DNA of 64,000 bases from an uncultured Clostridia bacterium (GCA_947649615.1 CANSSG010000005.1:21290-85289), one strand, 5' to 3'. Counted from the first letter of the stretch, positions 16,905 through 25,392 are shown. Made by a program: numbers and translations. The notes: generated from the letters alone by a model not told the origin.

Positions 16905-18515
16905 TCAACTCATTGTAATCTGCGCAGATCCAATAAAAAGCGGCCAGGCGGGATTAGGTGCGAACAATTCTGCGGACTGCGTGTAATCCTCAGCGGCTTT
17001 ATACTGGTCGAAGAAATCCGCATAGGCCCCTTCTGTTAACGGCAGGCTGGCCGCTGGCCACGAAAGCTGTCCTGCATCCCAGCCAAGCGCACCAAAAAAC
17101 TGTACGCCGGATACCATGCCGCCGCGCTGAACAGAGTCCGCCTGGAGGGCTGCTTCTAGGTCCGCCATATTGTCGAAGGCGCGGGCATCGACAGTCATGA
17201 TTTGTGCATCAGTGATAGCCGCCAGATAGGCGCTTACGGCGGTCATATCCTCCTCGCTCATAGCCGTCGGATCCATCACAGCATAGAGATACCGTTCCCG
17301 CGCCGCCGCATCCTGAAGGAGAGCATCCGCCTCATCGCTGCGGCCGGCGCCATCCAGAACGGCGGCGATGAAACCTGTCGGGTTGATGATGGACATACCG
17401 TTATTTTTATAAGCGGTGTCCATTACTAATGTCCGCAGATCGTTCTGGGTCAGTGAAGGGTCGATTTCGTTAGCGATAGCGTACAGTCCCAGCATATAGG
17501 GCATTGCCCAACTTAGTCCGCCGTTAAAAGCCCAATAGATATAATTGACGCCATCCATGACGGATGCTGTTGTCCGGCCCGCCTCAGGAACAAAGACCAC
17601 CTCCTGCGAGCTTCCTGTCCACCATACGTCGGAGACCAGGTTGCGGAAATCATCCTTGTTGCTGAAAGGCAGGAAGACGGCCGCTCCATACTCGCCGCAG
17701 AACCAAACCATGATCCCAGCTTCCTCACATGCGGCGACAGCCTCCCGAAAAGCGTCTTCGTTTTTCACGTCGCTGCGGATATTGTTGGAAAACCCCACCA
17801 TCGTGATCTTCTCCCCTTCCGGCAGCGATTTATTCTGCTCGATAATCTGGTAAAGACATTCAGCCTGACTCGCCTGATCGCCCTCCCAAGCGGCGTGTCC
17901 ATAGTAATAGACTTCCGTCTCCGGCGCGGTACCGATGTCCTTTCCTGCAAGCAGAGACAACACCGCCAAACCATGCATGGAACTTTCCGAATCCGTATTG
18001 TTGGTGTAATGGAGCGTCATGCCGCTGAACTGCTCATGCTCAGCAATGGGTTGATCTACATAAGCAATTACCGCGCCCTTGCCGGTAAAGCCGTGCTCAT
18101 GCAGGACATCTATGTTCAAGCCAGGGGCTTTCCCCCACTCCAACAACGAGTCCATGTCGTAACCCTGGGGACTGCCATTAGGGAATGTAGTTTTGTCACC
18201 GATTGTCAGAGAATAGGTCAGAGCCAATTTTTCGGATAAATCGGCATCTATCCTTGCCTGCTCACGGAACCAACAATCGGCATATGGCTCAATGCCGCCC
18301 ACCCCCTGCGGCGTCATCAGGGATCGCTTTACTTCCAGAGGATGAATAGCGTCCTCCGGGGCAATAGTGGGTTTGGGTACGGGTTCATCCTGAATGGAAT
18401 CTGTCTGGCTTGCGCCGTCTGTTTTTGCGAAGGGTATTCCGGCTTCTTCACTGCATCCCGTTAGGACCAGCAGGAGACCAGCTACCAGAAAAAACAGCCA
18501 ACAAACTTTTTTCAT
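16905..18515 (-). CDS. Subtilase-like (S8) lipoprotein
   Basis: A 536-residue lipoprotein. The N-terminus MKKVCWLFFLVAG and lipobox VLTGC put the lipidated Cys at 21. A subtilisin-type triad is recognisable in order: Asp in VIAYVDQPI, His in SMHGLAVLSLLAG, Ser in GLSWAMPYMLGLY (compare GTSMATPHVAG). The surrounding sequence is divergent, so it may be a specialised or inactive S8 peptidase on the outer face of the membrane. The final ~150 residues are not recognisable. ATG 18515 is used; a GTG six bases upstream is possible because AGAGG precedes both. It has a strong sigma-A promoter and is flanked by transposase relics. Confidence 0.75.
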   Translation of the reverse strand: MKKVCWLFFLVAGLLLVLTGCSEEAGIPFAKTDGASQTDSIQDEPVPKPTIAPEDAIHPLEVKRSLMTPQGVGGIEPYADCWFREQARIDADLSEKLALTYSLTIGDKTTFPNGSPQGYDMDSLLEWGKAPGLNIDVLHEHGFTGKGAVIAYVDQPIAEHEQFSGMTLHYTNNTDSESSMHGLAVLSLLAGKDIGTAPETEVYYYGHAAWEGDQASQAECLYQIIEQNKSLPEGEKITMVGFSNNIRSDVKNEDAFREAVAACEEAGIMVWFCGEYGAAVFLPFSNKDDFRNLVSDVWWTGSSQEVVFVPEAGRTTASVMDGVNYIYWAFNGGLSWAMPYMLGLYAIANEIDPSLTQNDLRTLVMDTAYKNNGMSIINPTGFIAAVLDGAGRSDEADALLQDAAARERYLYAVMDPTAMSEEDMTAVSAYLAAITDAQIMTVDARAFDNMADLEAALQADSVQRGGMVSGVQFFGALGWDAGQLSWPAASLPLTEGAYADFFDQYKAAEDYTQSAELFAPNPAWPLFIGSAQITMS

Positions 18516-18618
18516 GCTCACTCAACCTCTTTCCGTGATTTTTACAACAGTCCGCCTATAAAGCAGATGAAGGATAACTTCACCATCAGATTCGGATTTG
18601 TCGATTTACTGCGATTCA

Positions 18619-18647
18619 AGTATAGCATCAAGGCGTGGGGAAGTCAA
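18619..18647 (-). promoter_or_regulatory. Sigma-A promoter of the subtilase-like lipoprotein
   Basis: On the minus strand TTGACT (18647-18642) and TATACT (18624-18619) are separated by 17 bases, close to consensus. They lie about 105 bases upstream of the start codon. Confidence 0.8.
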
Positions 18648-18770
18648 TCTCTTCGTTAATAGGTGCTGACCGTAGTGGACAATCAATACGCCGAAGTGCC
18701 AGTATATGCCTGGCGCAGCTTGCTAGTGGCCAGAACTATGGAACTTGGTTGCATACCTGCGGTACCGTAA

Positions 18771-18906
18771 AAAAGCAACCGCAAAAATCCGTGGGACTAC
18801 GATAAACTATTGTATAAACAGCGGAATCAGGTCGAGCGGCTTTTTCGCTGATAAACTTGATACTGTCTTTTGGGCCTTTAACTATTTCTCTTTTATTGCC
18901 GATGCA
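18771..18906 (+). mobile_element. IS5-family transposase C-terminal fragment, deleted
   Basis: The plus strand reads SNRKNPWDYDKLLYKQRNQ, then VERLFR and a TGA. The continuation DKLDTVFWAFNYFSF follows in another frame from 18850. This is the IS5-type C-terminus (Y-D-K...RN.VERLF...YDKLD..F) with a deletion between the two parts. The remaining bases from 18516 to 18770 hold the lipoprotein promoter and no gene. Confidence 0.7.
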
Positions 18907-18934
18907 CGTACATGAACAGCCCCCTAAAAAACAC

Positions 18935-18963
18935 ATGACAAACCTGGCCGCAGCGTGTATAAT
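18935..18963 (+). promoter_or_regulatory. Sigma-A promoter of the M20 amidohydrolase operon
   Basis: ATGACA (18935-18940) and TATAAT (18958-18963) are separated by 17 bases, about 50 bases before the start codon of the M20 gene. Confidence 0.75.
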
Positions 18964-19015
18964 GGTGGGACACCTCAAAGACTTCCGAATCTAAATGACG
19001 CAGAAGGAGCGGCCT

Positions 19016-20209
19016 ATGTCCACAGATTACAAAGAAGAAGCCCTCGCATTGGCCCCGGCATGGCGGGAACTGTTTTATACCTTGCACCAATGCCCGGAAC
19101 TGGGTAAAGCGGAACATCAGACGGCGGCGCTGATCCGCCGGCGTCTGGCAGAACTTGGCATTCCCTATACGCCAGTGGCGGATACCGGTACTATGGCAAT
19201 TATCCAAGGCCGGCGCCCCGGGAAAACGATTGGCTTTAGGGCGGATATTGACGCGCTGCCTATTACGGAAGAAACAGGCCTTGCTTACGCTTCCCAGCGC
19301 CCTGGCGTGATGCATGCCTGCGGCCACGATTTTCATACAGCCGCCCTTTTAGGCGCGGCGGAACTGCTGCAAAACCACCGGGAAGACCTGCCCGGAACTG
19401 TCAAGCTGTTTTTCCAGCCCGACGAGGAAGGCGACGGGGGCGCGGCCCGGATGATTGCGGCAGGCTGCATGGAGTCCCCCCATGTGGACGCCATGCTGTG
19501 CTGCCACGTAGAGAGCGGCATCCCTGCGGGGACGCTCTCCACCCGCAGCGGCCCGGTATGCGCAGCATCCAACCCCTTTGCCGTTACCTTGCGGGGGCAT
19601 GGGTCTCACGGGGCAAAGCCCCATCTAGGGACGGACGTGATCGCGGCGGGAGCACATATCATCACCGCCCTGCAAACCATCGCCAGCCGCCGTACCTCCC
19701 CCACGGAGCCGGTGGTGGTGACGGTAGGTTCCTTCCACAGCGGCGAAGCGGGCAACGTCTTGCCGGAGACGGCGCGTTTTACCGGCATCCTCCGGACTAT
19801 GGGCGGCCCGGCCCGGGAGCGGGTGAAGGCGGATTTCCGTACCATCGTCACCGGCGTCGCCGCCGGAATGGGCGTGGAAGCGGAAATTGAGATTTTGGAA
19901 AGCTATCCCGGCTGCATGAACGATCCCGCCATAACGGCGTTGTTGACGGCGGCGGCACGGAAGGTACTGGGGGCGGAAAACGTACTGGAGCAGGACGCGC
20001 CTACCATGGGTACCGATGATTTCGGGTACTTCAGCAACGCGGCCCCGGGCTGCTACTTTTACATCGGCGTGGGGAACCAGGCGAAGGGCTGGACTTTCCC
20101 CAACCACAGCCCCCACTTCGCCGCAGACCCGGACGCGTTGCCGCTGGCCGCCGCCGTAGAAGCGCAGGCGGCGGCAAACTTTCTCTTGCAGGAGGAAACC
20201 GCCCTATGA
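19016..20209 (+). CDS. M20-family amidohydrolase/peptidase
   Basis: A 397-residue M20D-type metallohydrolase (hippurate hydrolase / N-acyl amino acid amidohydrolase group). Metal and catalytic motifs seen are RADIDALPI, HACGHDFHTAALLG, FQPDEEGDGGA with the catalytic Glu pair, CCHVES, and the C-terminal metal His in PNHSPHF. These enzymes release amino acids or auxin-like conjugates from N-acyl amides. The ATG is chosen for AAGGAG six bases upstream; an in-frame ATG seven codons earlier lacks such a site. Its stop overlaps the next start by 4 bases, so it is co-translated with the LD-carboxypeptidase. Confidence 0.9.
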   Translation: MSTDYKEEALALAPAWRELFYTLHQCPELGKAEHQTAALIRRRLAELGIPYTPVADTGTMAIIQGRRPGKTIGFRADIDALPITEETGLAYASQRPGVMHACGHDFHTAALLGAAELLQNHREDLPGTVKLFFQPDEEGDGGAARMIAAGCMESPHVDAMLCCHVESGIPAGTLSTRSGPVCAASNPFAVTLRGHGSHGAKPHLGTDVIAAGAHIITALQTIASRRTSPTEPVVVTVGSFHSGEAGNVLPETARFTGILRTMGGPARERVKADFRTIVTGVAAGMGVEAEIEILESYPGCMNDPAITALLTAAARKVLGAENVLEQDAPTMGTDDFGYFSNAAPGCYFYIGVGNQAKGWTFPNHSPHFAADPDALPLAAAVEAQAAANFLLQEETAL

Positions 20210-21153
20210 AATTTCCACCAAAATTGAAAAAGGGTGATACCATTTTACTGGTCTCACCCTCTTCCCCGCTTTCTCCAGACCAGCCGGTGGAACAGATCGC
20301 CGCCAATGTGGAAGCCCTTGGTTTTCAAGTTAAAATCGGGCGTTCCTGCCGCTGCTCCACGCCCAGCGGCTACGCCGCCGCCCCTGCGGCGGTCCGGGCC
20401 GCCGACTTGAACGAGGGCTTTGCCGATCCGGATATTTCCGCTATTTGGTGTACCCGGGGCGGCAGCACCGCATGGCAGGTTCTTCCCCTGCTGGATTATG
20501 GCAGAATCGCCGCCCACCCAAAGCCCTTTATCGGCTTTAGCGACGTGACCACGCTCCACACCGCCATTGGACAGCGGTGCGGGTTTGTTACCTTCCACGG
20601 CCCTACGGCCAACCGAACCTTCCAGTGGCAGAACGATCCTTTTTCCTGGGAGAGCCTGCAAGCCGCCCTGGGAATGGGCGCCTGCCTGGATATCCAGAAC
20701 CCGCCGGGGGAAGAAATAAAAGTCCTCCGCCCCGGCAAGGCCTGCGGGCGGCTGGCGGGGGGCAACTTGTCCCTGCTTGCCGCCGGGATGGGGACGCCCT
20801 GGCAGATCGACGCCAAGGGCTGCATCTTGTATTTGGAGGACGTGGGGGAAAATGTTTACGCCCTGGACAAAATGCTCTGCCAGCTTCAATACGGCGGCGT
20901 CCTGGACGCTGCCGCCGGGCTGGTTTTCGGCGCGTTTACCAACTGCACCAACGCCTACCAGGCGGACTACGGGCCGGAAGCCCTTTTGCAGGATTTCTTC
21001 GCCAGCTGGCCGAAGCCCGTGCTGTACAATCTCCGCTCCGCCCACTGTACGCCAATGGTGACGCTCCCGCTGGGAATGCGGTGCGTGGTTGACGGCGGCC
21101 GGGTGAGCGTAGGACGGTCTCTAGGCCAGCCCCCTTATGCGGATGCTCCATAA
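20206..21153 (+). CDS. S66 LD-carboxypeptidase (LdcA-like)
   Basis: A 315-residue member of peptidase family S66, which removes the terminal D-Ala from murein tetrapeptides during cell-wall recycling. The opening LKKGDTILLVSPSSP, the nucleophile region WCTRGGST followed by FIGFSDVTTLHTA, and the C-terminal LYLEDVGENVYALDKML with the catalytic Glu are present, as is the His near SAHCTPMVTLP. There is no signal peptide, so it acts in the cytoplasm. The ATGA overlap with the M20 gene suggests joint use on peptides or N-acyl substrates. Confidence 0.9.
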   Translation: MKFPPKLKKGDTILLVSPSSPLSPDQPVEQIAANVEALGFQVKIGRSCRCSTPSGYAAAPAAVRAADLNEGFADPDISAIWCTRGGSTAWQVLPLLDYGRIAAHPKPFIGFSDVTTLHTAIGQRCGFVTFHGPTANRTFQWQNDPFSWESLQAALGMGACLDIQNPPGEEIKVLRPGKACGRLAGGNLSLLAAGMGTPWQIDAKGCILYLEDVGENVYALDKMLCQLQYGGVLDAAAGLVFGAFTNCTNAYQADYGPEALLQDFFASWPKPVLYNLRSAHCTPMVTLPLGMRCVVDGGRVSVGRSLGQPPYADAP

Positions 21154-21185
21154 CAGAATGAAATCCCTTTCAGGAAATTCTGTTA
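21151..21185. terminator. Weak inverted repeat between convergent genes
   Basis: TAACAGAAT and ATTCTGTTA (9 bp, 17-base spacer) lie exactly between two convergent stop codons and include both. There is no T-tract, so termination activity is only suggested by position. Confidence 0.35.
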
Positions 21186-22286
21186 CAGCATGATCACGCC
21201 ATACCGCATCAGCCGCAAATCATCGCTTTGGTCCGCGCTCACGTCGATACGGAGCCGAACCGAGTTGGCAAAGCTGCCTGTGCAGGTGTGCCAGGATTCC
21301 CAGTAAAGCGCCTGGTTCTCATCGTAACGCTGCGCCCGGCTAATCAGACGCATGGTCTTCCCATCCAGGGACGGCGTTATATTGGTCTGCTCCACATTTT
21401 TCCTGTATTGCATCATCACCAATCCACGGCTGGCGCCGCCTTCGGTGGCGAAGGTCCGGGTGAGGCTTCCGGCAGTGACCGGCGGTTTTTCAACCGTGAA
21501 GCTGCTGTGGTCTGCGTAGCCCTGCGTGGGATTGACTTCGCTGATACGGTCCACCGCGAATCCGAAACGCCCGGCAACTTTTACCCTGTCGGTACTCTCT
21601 TCCAGGGTCAGCTTGAAACGGTATTCCACGTTCTTCTCAATAGGAAAGCCCAATTCCAGTTCCAGTTCGTGGCGCTTTGTCTCCGTGCCGGAGCGTTCGA
21701 TATAAAAGAGCTTCCGGTAGATTTCATCAAATGTTCCGCCTGCATTCCGCTTTTCCGCCGTGAAAGCCAGCGTCATCGCAAGCTTCGGGCTGGACGCCGT
21801 GAAGTAGGTGTAGAGGAACATGGCGCATCTCCGGACCAAGCCGTCCACCGGCGCATTGAAGCGGTAGAGGGCATACGCGTCGCTATCGCCGGCGCTGGCG
21901 CTGGAATTTCCGGGCCAGTGGTCGATGCGGCCGCTGCGCAGGACGGTGGTCCCCAGGGAGTCCCCCCGGCCGGCGCAGACGCCCTTCTGGTCGTCCCAAA
22001 CCAGGCCGCTAAGGGTTTGGGACAGCTCCTGCCGGGTCAGGGGATTGAATATAAGCCCATTGGCAGAATAGAGGTTGTTCTGGTCCAGTCCGGGCCAGCA
22101 GATGGACAAATTCTGCCGCGCCGTCCGCAGCAGGCCGTCCCAGGCTTCCTTTTCCGTTTGCTGTCCCCCTTGGGCGGCTTCCGCTATGCCGGCATCAATA
22201 TTGGCGCACATCTGGTTGAAGTCCGTGCGCAGGATGTGGTCGTCCTCAGCCCACTGGGGAAGGTGGTAGTTGGTGGTATACTGCAT
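21183..22286 (-). CDS. Orphan phage tail-like protein of unknown function
   Basis: A 367-residue soluble protein without signal peptide. The N-terminus (YTTNYHLPQWAEDDHILRTD, then DFNQMCANIDAGI) resembles the start of tail-fibre-like proteins in Firmicutes prophages, where it is followed by a variable body. Here residues 150-367 look beta-rich with a repeated jelly-roll feel (LELELGFPIEKNVEYRFKL). The ATG has AAAGGAGA upstream. No other phage gene is present, so it is either a domesticated leftover or a host protein sharing that N-terminus. Function unknown. Confidence 0.6.
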   Translation of the reverse strand: MQYTTNYHLPQWAEDDHILRTDFNQMCANIDAGIAEAAQGGQQTEKEAWDGLLRTARQNLSICWPGLDQNNLYSANGLIFNPLTRQELSQTLSGLVWDDQKGVCAGRGDSLGTTVLRSGRIDHWPGNSSASAGDSDAYALYRFNAPVDGLVRRCAMFLYTYFTASSPKLAMTLAFTAEKRNAGGTFDEIYRKLFYIERSGTETKRHELELELGFPIEKNVEYRFKLTLEESTDRVKVAGRFGFAVDRISEVNPTQGYADHSSFTVEKPPVTAGSLTRTFATEGGASRGLVMMQYRKNVEQTNITPSLDGKTMRLISRAQRYDENQALYWESWHTCTGSFANSVRLRIDVSADQSDDLRLMRYGVIML

Positions 22287-22399
22287 GCTGTTCTCTCCTT
22301 TTCGGTTGTAGTGTAAGCGCAATACGCTTCTACCATTGGACCGAAAGGGCCGAAAGTTGCCGTGAAGCATGCAACGGCAAATTGTACAAACTTTTTGCG

Positions 22400-22708
22400 T
22401 CACTTCGCCGGAACCAGCCGCCTCGCTTTCAAAAACGCCGCATCCCCGCCGTACCGCGCCGCCAACGCCGGGTCGTTTTCCAGGAACTTTCCGTATAGCT
22501 CCTCCGGCACCCGCCCCGCCGCCATGCGCTCATAAATGGGAACGTTCAGCGTGTGCCTGCACTTACCGCACTGGTAGATCAGCCACACGTCCAGCTTGTT
22601 CTTGTTGGCGTTCACCCGGAACCGCCCGGTGTTGACAAAGTCCATTTTCTTTCCGCAATGGCCGCACTTATGGATGATTTTGTAATCCTTTTGGTTTGAA
22701 TAGCCCAT
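22400..22708 (-). CDS. DUF1062 zinc-ribbon-like protein
   Basis: A 102-residue protein with CGHCGKK and QCGKCRH pairs and the family line FRVNANKNKLDVWLIYQC, which identifies DUF1062. The family is short, cytoplasmic and uncharacterised; the paired CxxC motifs suggest zinc binding. The start ATG is chosen for AGGAG upstream. It is monocistronic, about 110 bases behind the orphan phage-like gene. Confidence 0.8.
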   Translation of the reverse strand: MGYSNQKDYKIIHKCGHCGKKMDFVNTGRFRVNANKNKLDVWLIYQCGKCRHTLNVPIYERMAAGRVPEELYGKFLENDPALAARYGGDAAFLKARRLVPAK

Positions 22709-22823
22709 CGTATCTCCTGTTTTTCCCGATACGGCGGCTATCACATGGTATTATTTTTTCAGATTTGCAATAGCCGCGCTATGCAAACTGTACGGGTTTC
22801 AGCAAACCGATGCCCTCCCTTCG

Positions 22824-23477
22824 TTATTTTAACCGGCTCTCCTCTATGGCCCTGTCCCAATCGGCCCGGATTTCCTCCATATCCTCCGGCGGGATGTGGA
22901 AGATGAAGTCTTCCTCTCCATACGCCTGCCCCGCCATGGGGGAGAAAATTTCATCAGAGCAGTCCAGCCCTACCTTCTTCCCCACGGCGGCGGCAAATTC
23001 CCGGAACGCCCCGCCATGGGCGGTAATGAGGTTGCCGTCCTCCACCAGATAGGTCCGCACGATGCCCTCCCGGGGCATGACCGGGAAGGCGTCCAGGAAT
23101 TCCTCATATACGCCGTGGGTAAACCGTTTCCCTTCCAGCAGCCCCGCTTTCCCCAGCAGCAAGGGCGCGGCGGATATGGCGGCAATCAGCAATCCGCCGT
23201 CCCCCCGGAACTGCTCTAAAAACCGGATGTTTCTCCCGTCCAGCAAAACCGGCAGCGGCTCCCAAATGCCCGGCAGAACCAGGCAGTCGAACTCCTCCCG
23301 GTCAAAGCCGGAGAAATCCCGGTCTGGCAGGATGGTGAACCCGTCCTCGCTGGCAACGGGCTTGCCGTCCGCCGAGAATGTCACGATCTCCTTGTCGTAG
23401 AACTTGAACAGCTCCGTCACACAACTGATTTCCTGAAGCGAAAACAGCGGGTAGAGCATTACAGCAGCCTTTTTCAT
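22824..23477 (-). CDS. DJ-1/PfpI-family protein with serine in place of the nucleophilic cysteine
   Basis: A 217-residue class I glutamine-amidotransferase-like fold. The opening MKKAAVMLYPLFSLQE carries the conserved acidic residue, and CLVLPGIWEP precedes the elbow LLIAAISAAPLLLG. The family normally has AAIC at that turn with the reactive Cys; here it is Ser. Cysteine oxidation chemistry is therefore not possible at that site, although hydrolase activity may be. It overlaps the ABC-F stop by 4 bases and is thus expressed with it from the same attenuated leader. Confidence 0.8.
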   Translation of the reverse strand: MKKAAVMLYPLFSLQEISCVTELFKFYDKEIVTFSADGKPVASEDGFTILPDRDFSGFDREEFDCLVLPGIWEPLPVLLDGRNIRFLEQFRGDGGLLIAAISAAPLLLGKAGLLEGKRFTHGVYEEFLDAFPVMPREGIVRTYLVEDGNLITAHGGAFREFAAAVGKKVGLDCSDEIFSPMAGQAYGEEDFIFHIPPEDMEEIRADWDRAIEESRLK

Positions 23478-25021
23478 ACAAACAGTTCCTCCTTTTCCAC
23501 CAAAACAAGTCCATTTTCTGTAAACCGGTACAATTTATCACAGACCTCCGTTAAAAACTTCCGGTCATGAGATACGCTGATGACGGTTCCCTCATAGGCC
23601 CGGAGGGCTTCCCGGACTTTTGGCCCGGATATGGGGGAGAAATTCCGGGTTGGCTCGTCCAGAATCAGCACGTTCACCCCGTCCAGCACCATTTTTGTCA
23701 GCAGCAGCTTCGCCTTCTGCCCGCCGGACAACTCCCGGATGGGATGGGATACCTCCTGGCGGGTGTAGCGGATGCTGCCAAGGTATGTCCGGGCCTTGGT
23801 CTCCGATGGGACGTCCCCCTCCGGGGCCAGATATTCGACAGGCGTCTGGTCCAGGGGCAGCGTCTCGGCGTAATCCTGGGACATATATGCCGCCCGCAAA
23901 TCCCTGCGGGCCAATAGCTGGGCCTGGATTTCCCGCAGCAGGGTGGTTTTTCCCGCGCCGTTGGGGCCAAAAATGCCAACCTTTTCCCCGCCGGACACAT
24001 GGAGCCGGACGTCCCGGGCCAGCACCCTCTCCCCCGCCCGCAGCTCCGGCAGGCACAGGTCCAACACCGCCTTCCCGGCGGGAATCCCCGTCCCTTCCGG
24101 GAACCGCAGGAAGATGGCTTCCTCCACCTCCGGCAGTTTCGTCATCTCCTCCGCTTCCCGCTCGAACCGCCGCCCCATGGACAGCACCGCGTGCATCTTC
24201 TTTTTCAGCAGCCGCCCCCCACTGGGGTTCTGCCGGGAAATGGCGTTCTGGGCGTGTTCCACGCTCTGCTGGATGCGGCGGTATTTCTCCATTTTCCTGT
24301 CGTACTCCTCTTTTTCCTTCCGGGCCTGCTGGGTCTGGGCGGCGATGGCCCCGGCCCGCTGGCTGGCGTAGGTCTGGTAGTCCAGGCGGTGGGCGGTGCA
24401 GCGGGGCGGCCTGCCCTCCCGGGGGTGCTCCATGTGGAGAACCATGGTGGCGGTGTTCTCAATGAGGGCTTCGTCGTGGGAGATATACACCACGCTGCCG
24501 GGAAAGCCGTTGAGGAATTCTTCCAGCCACTCCAGGGTCTCCAAATCCACGTCGCTGGACGGCTCGTCCAGCAGCAGGGCCGGGCGGCCAAATAGCAGCC
24601 GGCCCAATTGCAGCTTGATTTTCTCCCCGCCGGACAGGCTGGACACAGGCCGCTCGCTGTAGAATTCCCCGGCCGGGAAGCGGAGCTGCCTTGCGATATC
24701 CGCCAATTCCTTCGGCGTCTGGTCGAAGAAGTAGGGGGACGCGGCACAGAAGTCGTAGATGCTTCCCGCCTTCTCCTCCTCCGATAAGTCCTGGGCCAGG
24801 TAGCCCACAGGCCCCGGGTCCCCGGCGATTTCCCCGCTCCACTCACAGTATGATTCCACGAGGGCGGGGTCGCAGACCCACTTGAGCAGGGTGGATTTCC
24901 CGTTGCCCTCCTCGCCGATAATGACAGCCTTGTCGCCGTCTCCCACCACGAAGGAAAAATCCTCCGCCAACGTGCGCAAATCCTTCCGGTGGGTCAGGGT
25001 CAAGCCCTTTACTTGCAGCAT
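23474..25021 (-). CDS. ABC-F family ATPase (probable ribosome-protecting or translation factor)
   Basis: A 515-residue protein with two ABC domains and no membrane segment. NBD1 has GEEGNGKST, LSSLSGGEK and LLLDEPSSDVD; NBD2 has GPNGAGKTT, LSGGQKAKL and LILDEPTRNFS. Both Walker B boxes depart from the usual DEPTNHLD. The ~90-residue charged linker (REKEEYDRKMEKYRRIQQ region, about 225-300) is the P-site tRNA interaction motif region of ABC-F proteins. The leader holds short upstream ORFs and an intrinsic terminator, the usual control of antibiotic-inducible ABC-F resistance genes. ATG at 25021 follows GGAGAGGAG. Resistance spectrum cannot be told from the sequence. Confidence 0.85.
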   Translation of the reverse strand: MLQVKGLTLTHRKDLRTLAEDFSFVVGDGDKAVIIGEEGNGKSTLLKWVCDPALVESYCEWSGEIAGDPGPVGYLAQDLSEEEKAGSIYDFCAASPYFFDQTPKELADIARQLRFPAGEFYSERPVSSLSGGEKIKLQLGRLLFGRPALLLDEPSSDVDLETLEWLEEFLNGFPGSVVYISHDEALIENTATMVLHMEHPREGRPPRCTAHRLDYQTYASQRAGAIAAQTQQARKEKEEYDRKMEKYRRIQQSVEHAQNAISRQNPSGGRLLKKKMHAVLSMGRRFEREAEEMTKLPEVEEAIFLRFPEGTGIPAGKAVLDLCLPELRAGERVLARDVRLHVSGGEKVGIFGPNGAGKTTLLREIQAQLLARRDLRAAYMSQDYAETLPLDQTPVEYLAPEGDVPSETKARTYLGSIRYTRQEVSHPIRELSGGQKAKLLLTKMVLDGVNVLILDEPTRNFSPISGPKVREALRAYEGTVISVSHDRKFLTEVCDKLYRFTENGLVLVEKEELFV

Positions 25022-25052
25022 ATGCACCAGCTCCTCTCCACAAAATGGCAGC

Positions 25053-25085
25053 AAAAAAAGCGCCTCCGAACCGTGCCGGAAGCGC
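25053..25085 (-). terminator. Attenuator (intrinsic terminator) in the ABC-F leader
   Basis: On the minus strand GCGCTTCCG pairs with CGGAGGCGC (9 bp, one G-U) and is followed by seven T residues, only 32 bases before the ABC-F start codon. It lies inside the leader, not after a gene, so it must be bypassed for expression. An upstream CCGGAGC...GCTCCGG hairpin (25108-25126) contains a CGGAGCG copy that can compete for the terminator's 5' arm. Confidence 0.8.
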
Positions 25086-25132
25086 AAGAGGGCTATGACA
25101 GGGCGCGCCGGAGCAAGACGCTCCGGTTCACA

Positions 25133-25150
25133 TCAAAATGACCCTGGCAT
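25133..25150 (-). CDS. Leader ORF 2 (MPGSF) of the ABC-F gene
   Basis: A five-codon ORF in the ABC-F leader, ATG at 25150, with GGAAG about 7 bases upstream. It stops just before the CCGGAGC hairpin, so a stalled ribosome would cover the anti-terminator region. Its function is inferred from position. Confidence 0.4.
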   Translation of the reverse strand: MPGSF

Positions 25151-25229
25151 CCTCTGACTTCCGGCAACGGGAACCAGACGCCCGCCCATGGCGCGGCGCC
25201 CCAAAACGTCCTGTTACACGAAAATCAAA

Positions 25230-25241
25230 TCAGCCGATCAT
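25230..25241 (-). CDS. Leader ORF 1 (MIG) of the ABC-F gene
   Basis: A three-codon ORF, ATG at 25241, with an AAAGGGTG ribosome site 6 bases upstream, some 30 bases after the promoter. Minimal ORFs like this sense ribosome-targeting drugs in other ABC-F and Erm leaders. Confidence 0.5.
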   Translation of the reverse strand: MIG

Positions 25242-25269
25242 TTTTTCACCCTTTCCGATATTTGCTGTC

Positions 25270-25297
25270 AGTATATCACAATTCAGGAAAATGTCCA
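25270..25297 (-). promoter_or_regulatory. Sigma-A promoter of the ABC-F leader
   Basis: On the minus strand TGGACA (25297-25292) and TATACT (25275-25270), 16-base spacer, with an extended TG element. This gives a leader of about 240 bases before the ABC-F start. Confidence 0.7.
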
Positions 25298-25392
25298 GTT
25301 ACAATTCTGTTACAACGCCCCGGTATAAAATCCCGCATTTTGGCGCAGAATAAGGCAGCGCGTCCCATTTGGGCGAAGAAAGGACAGAAACC

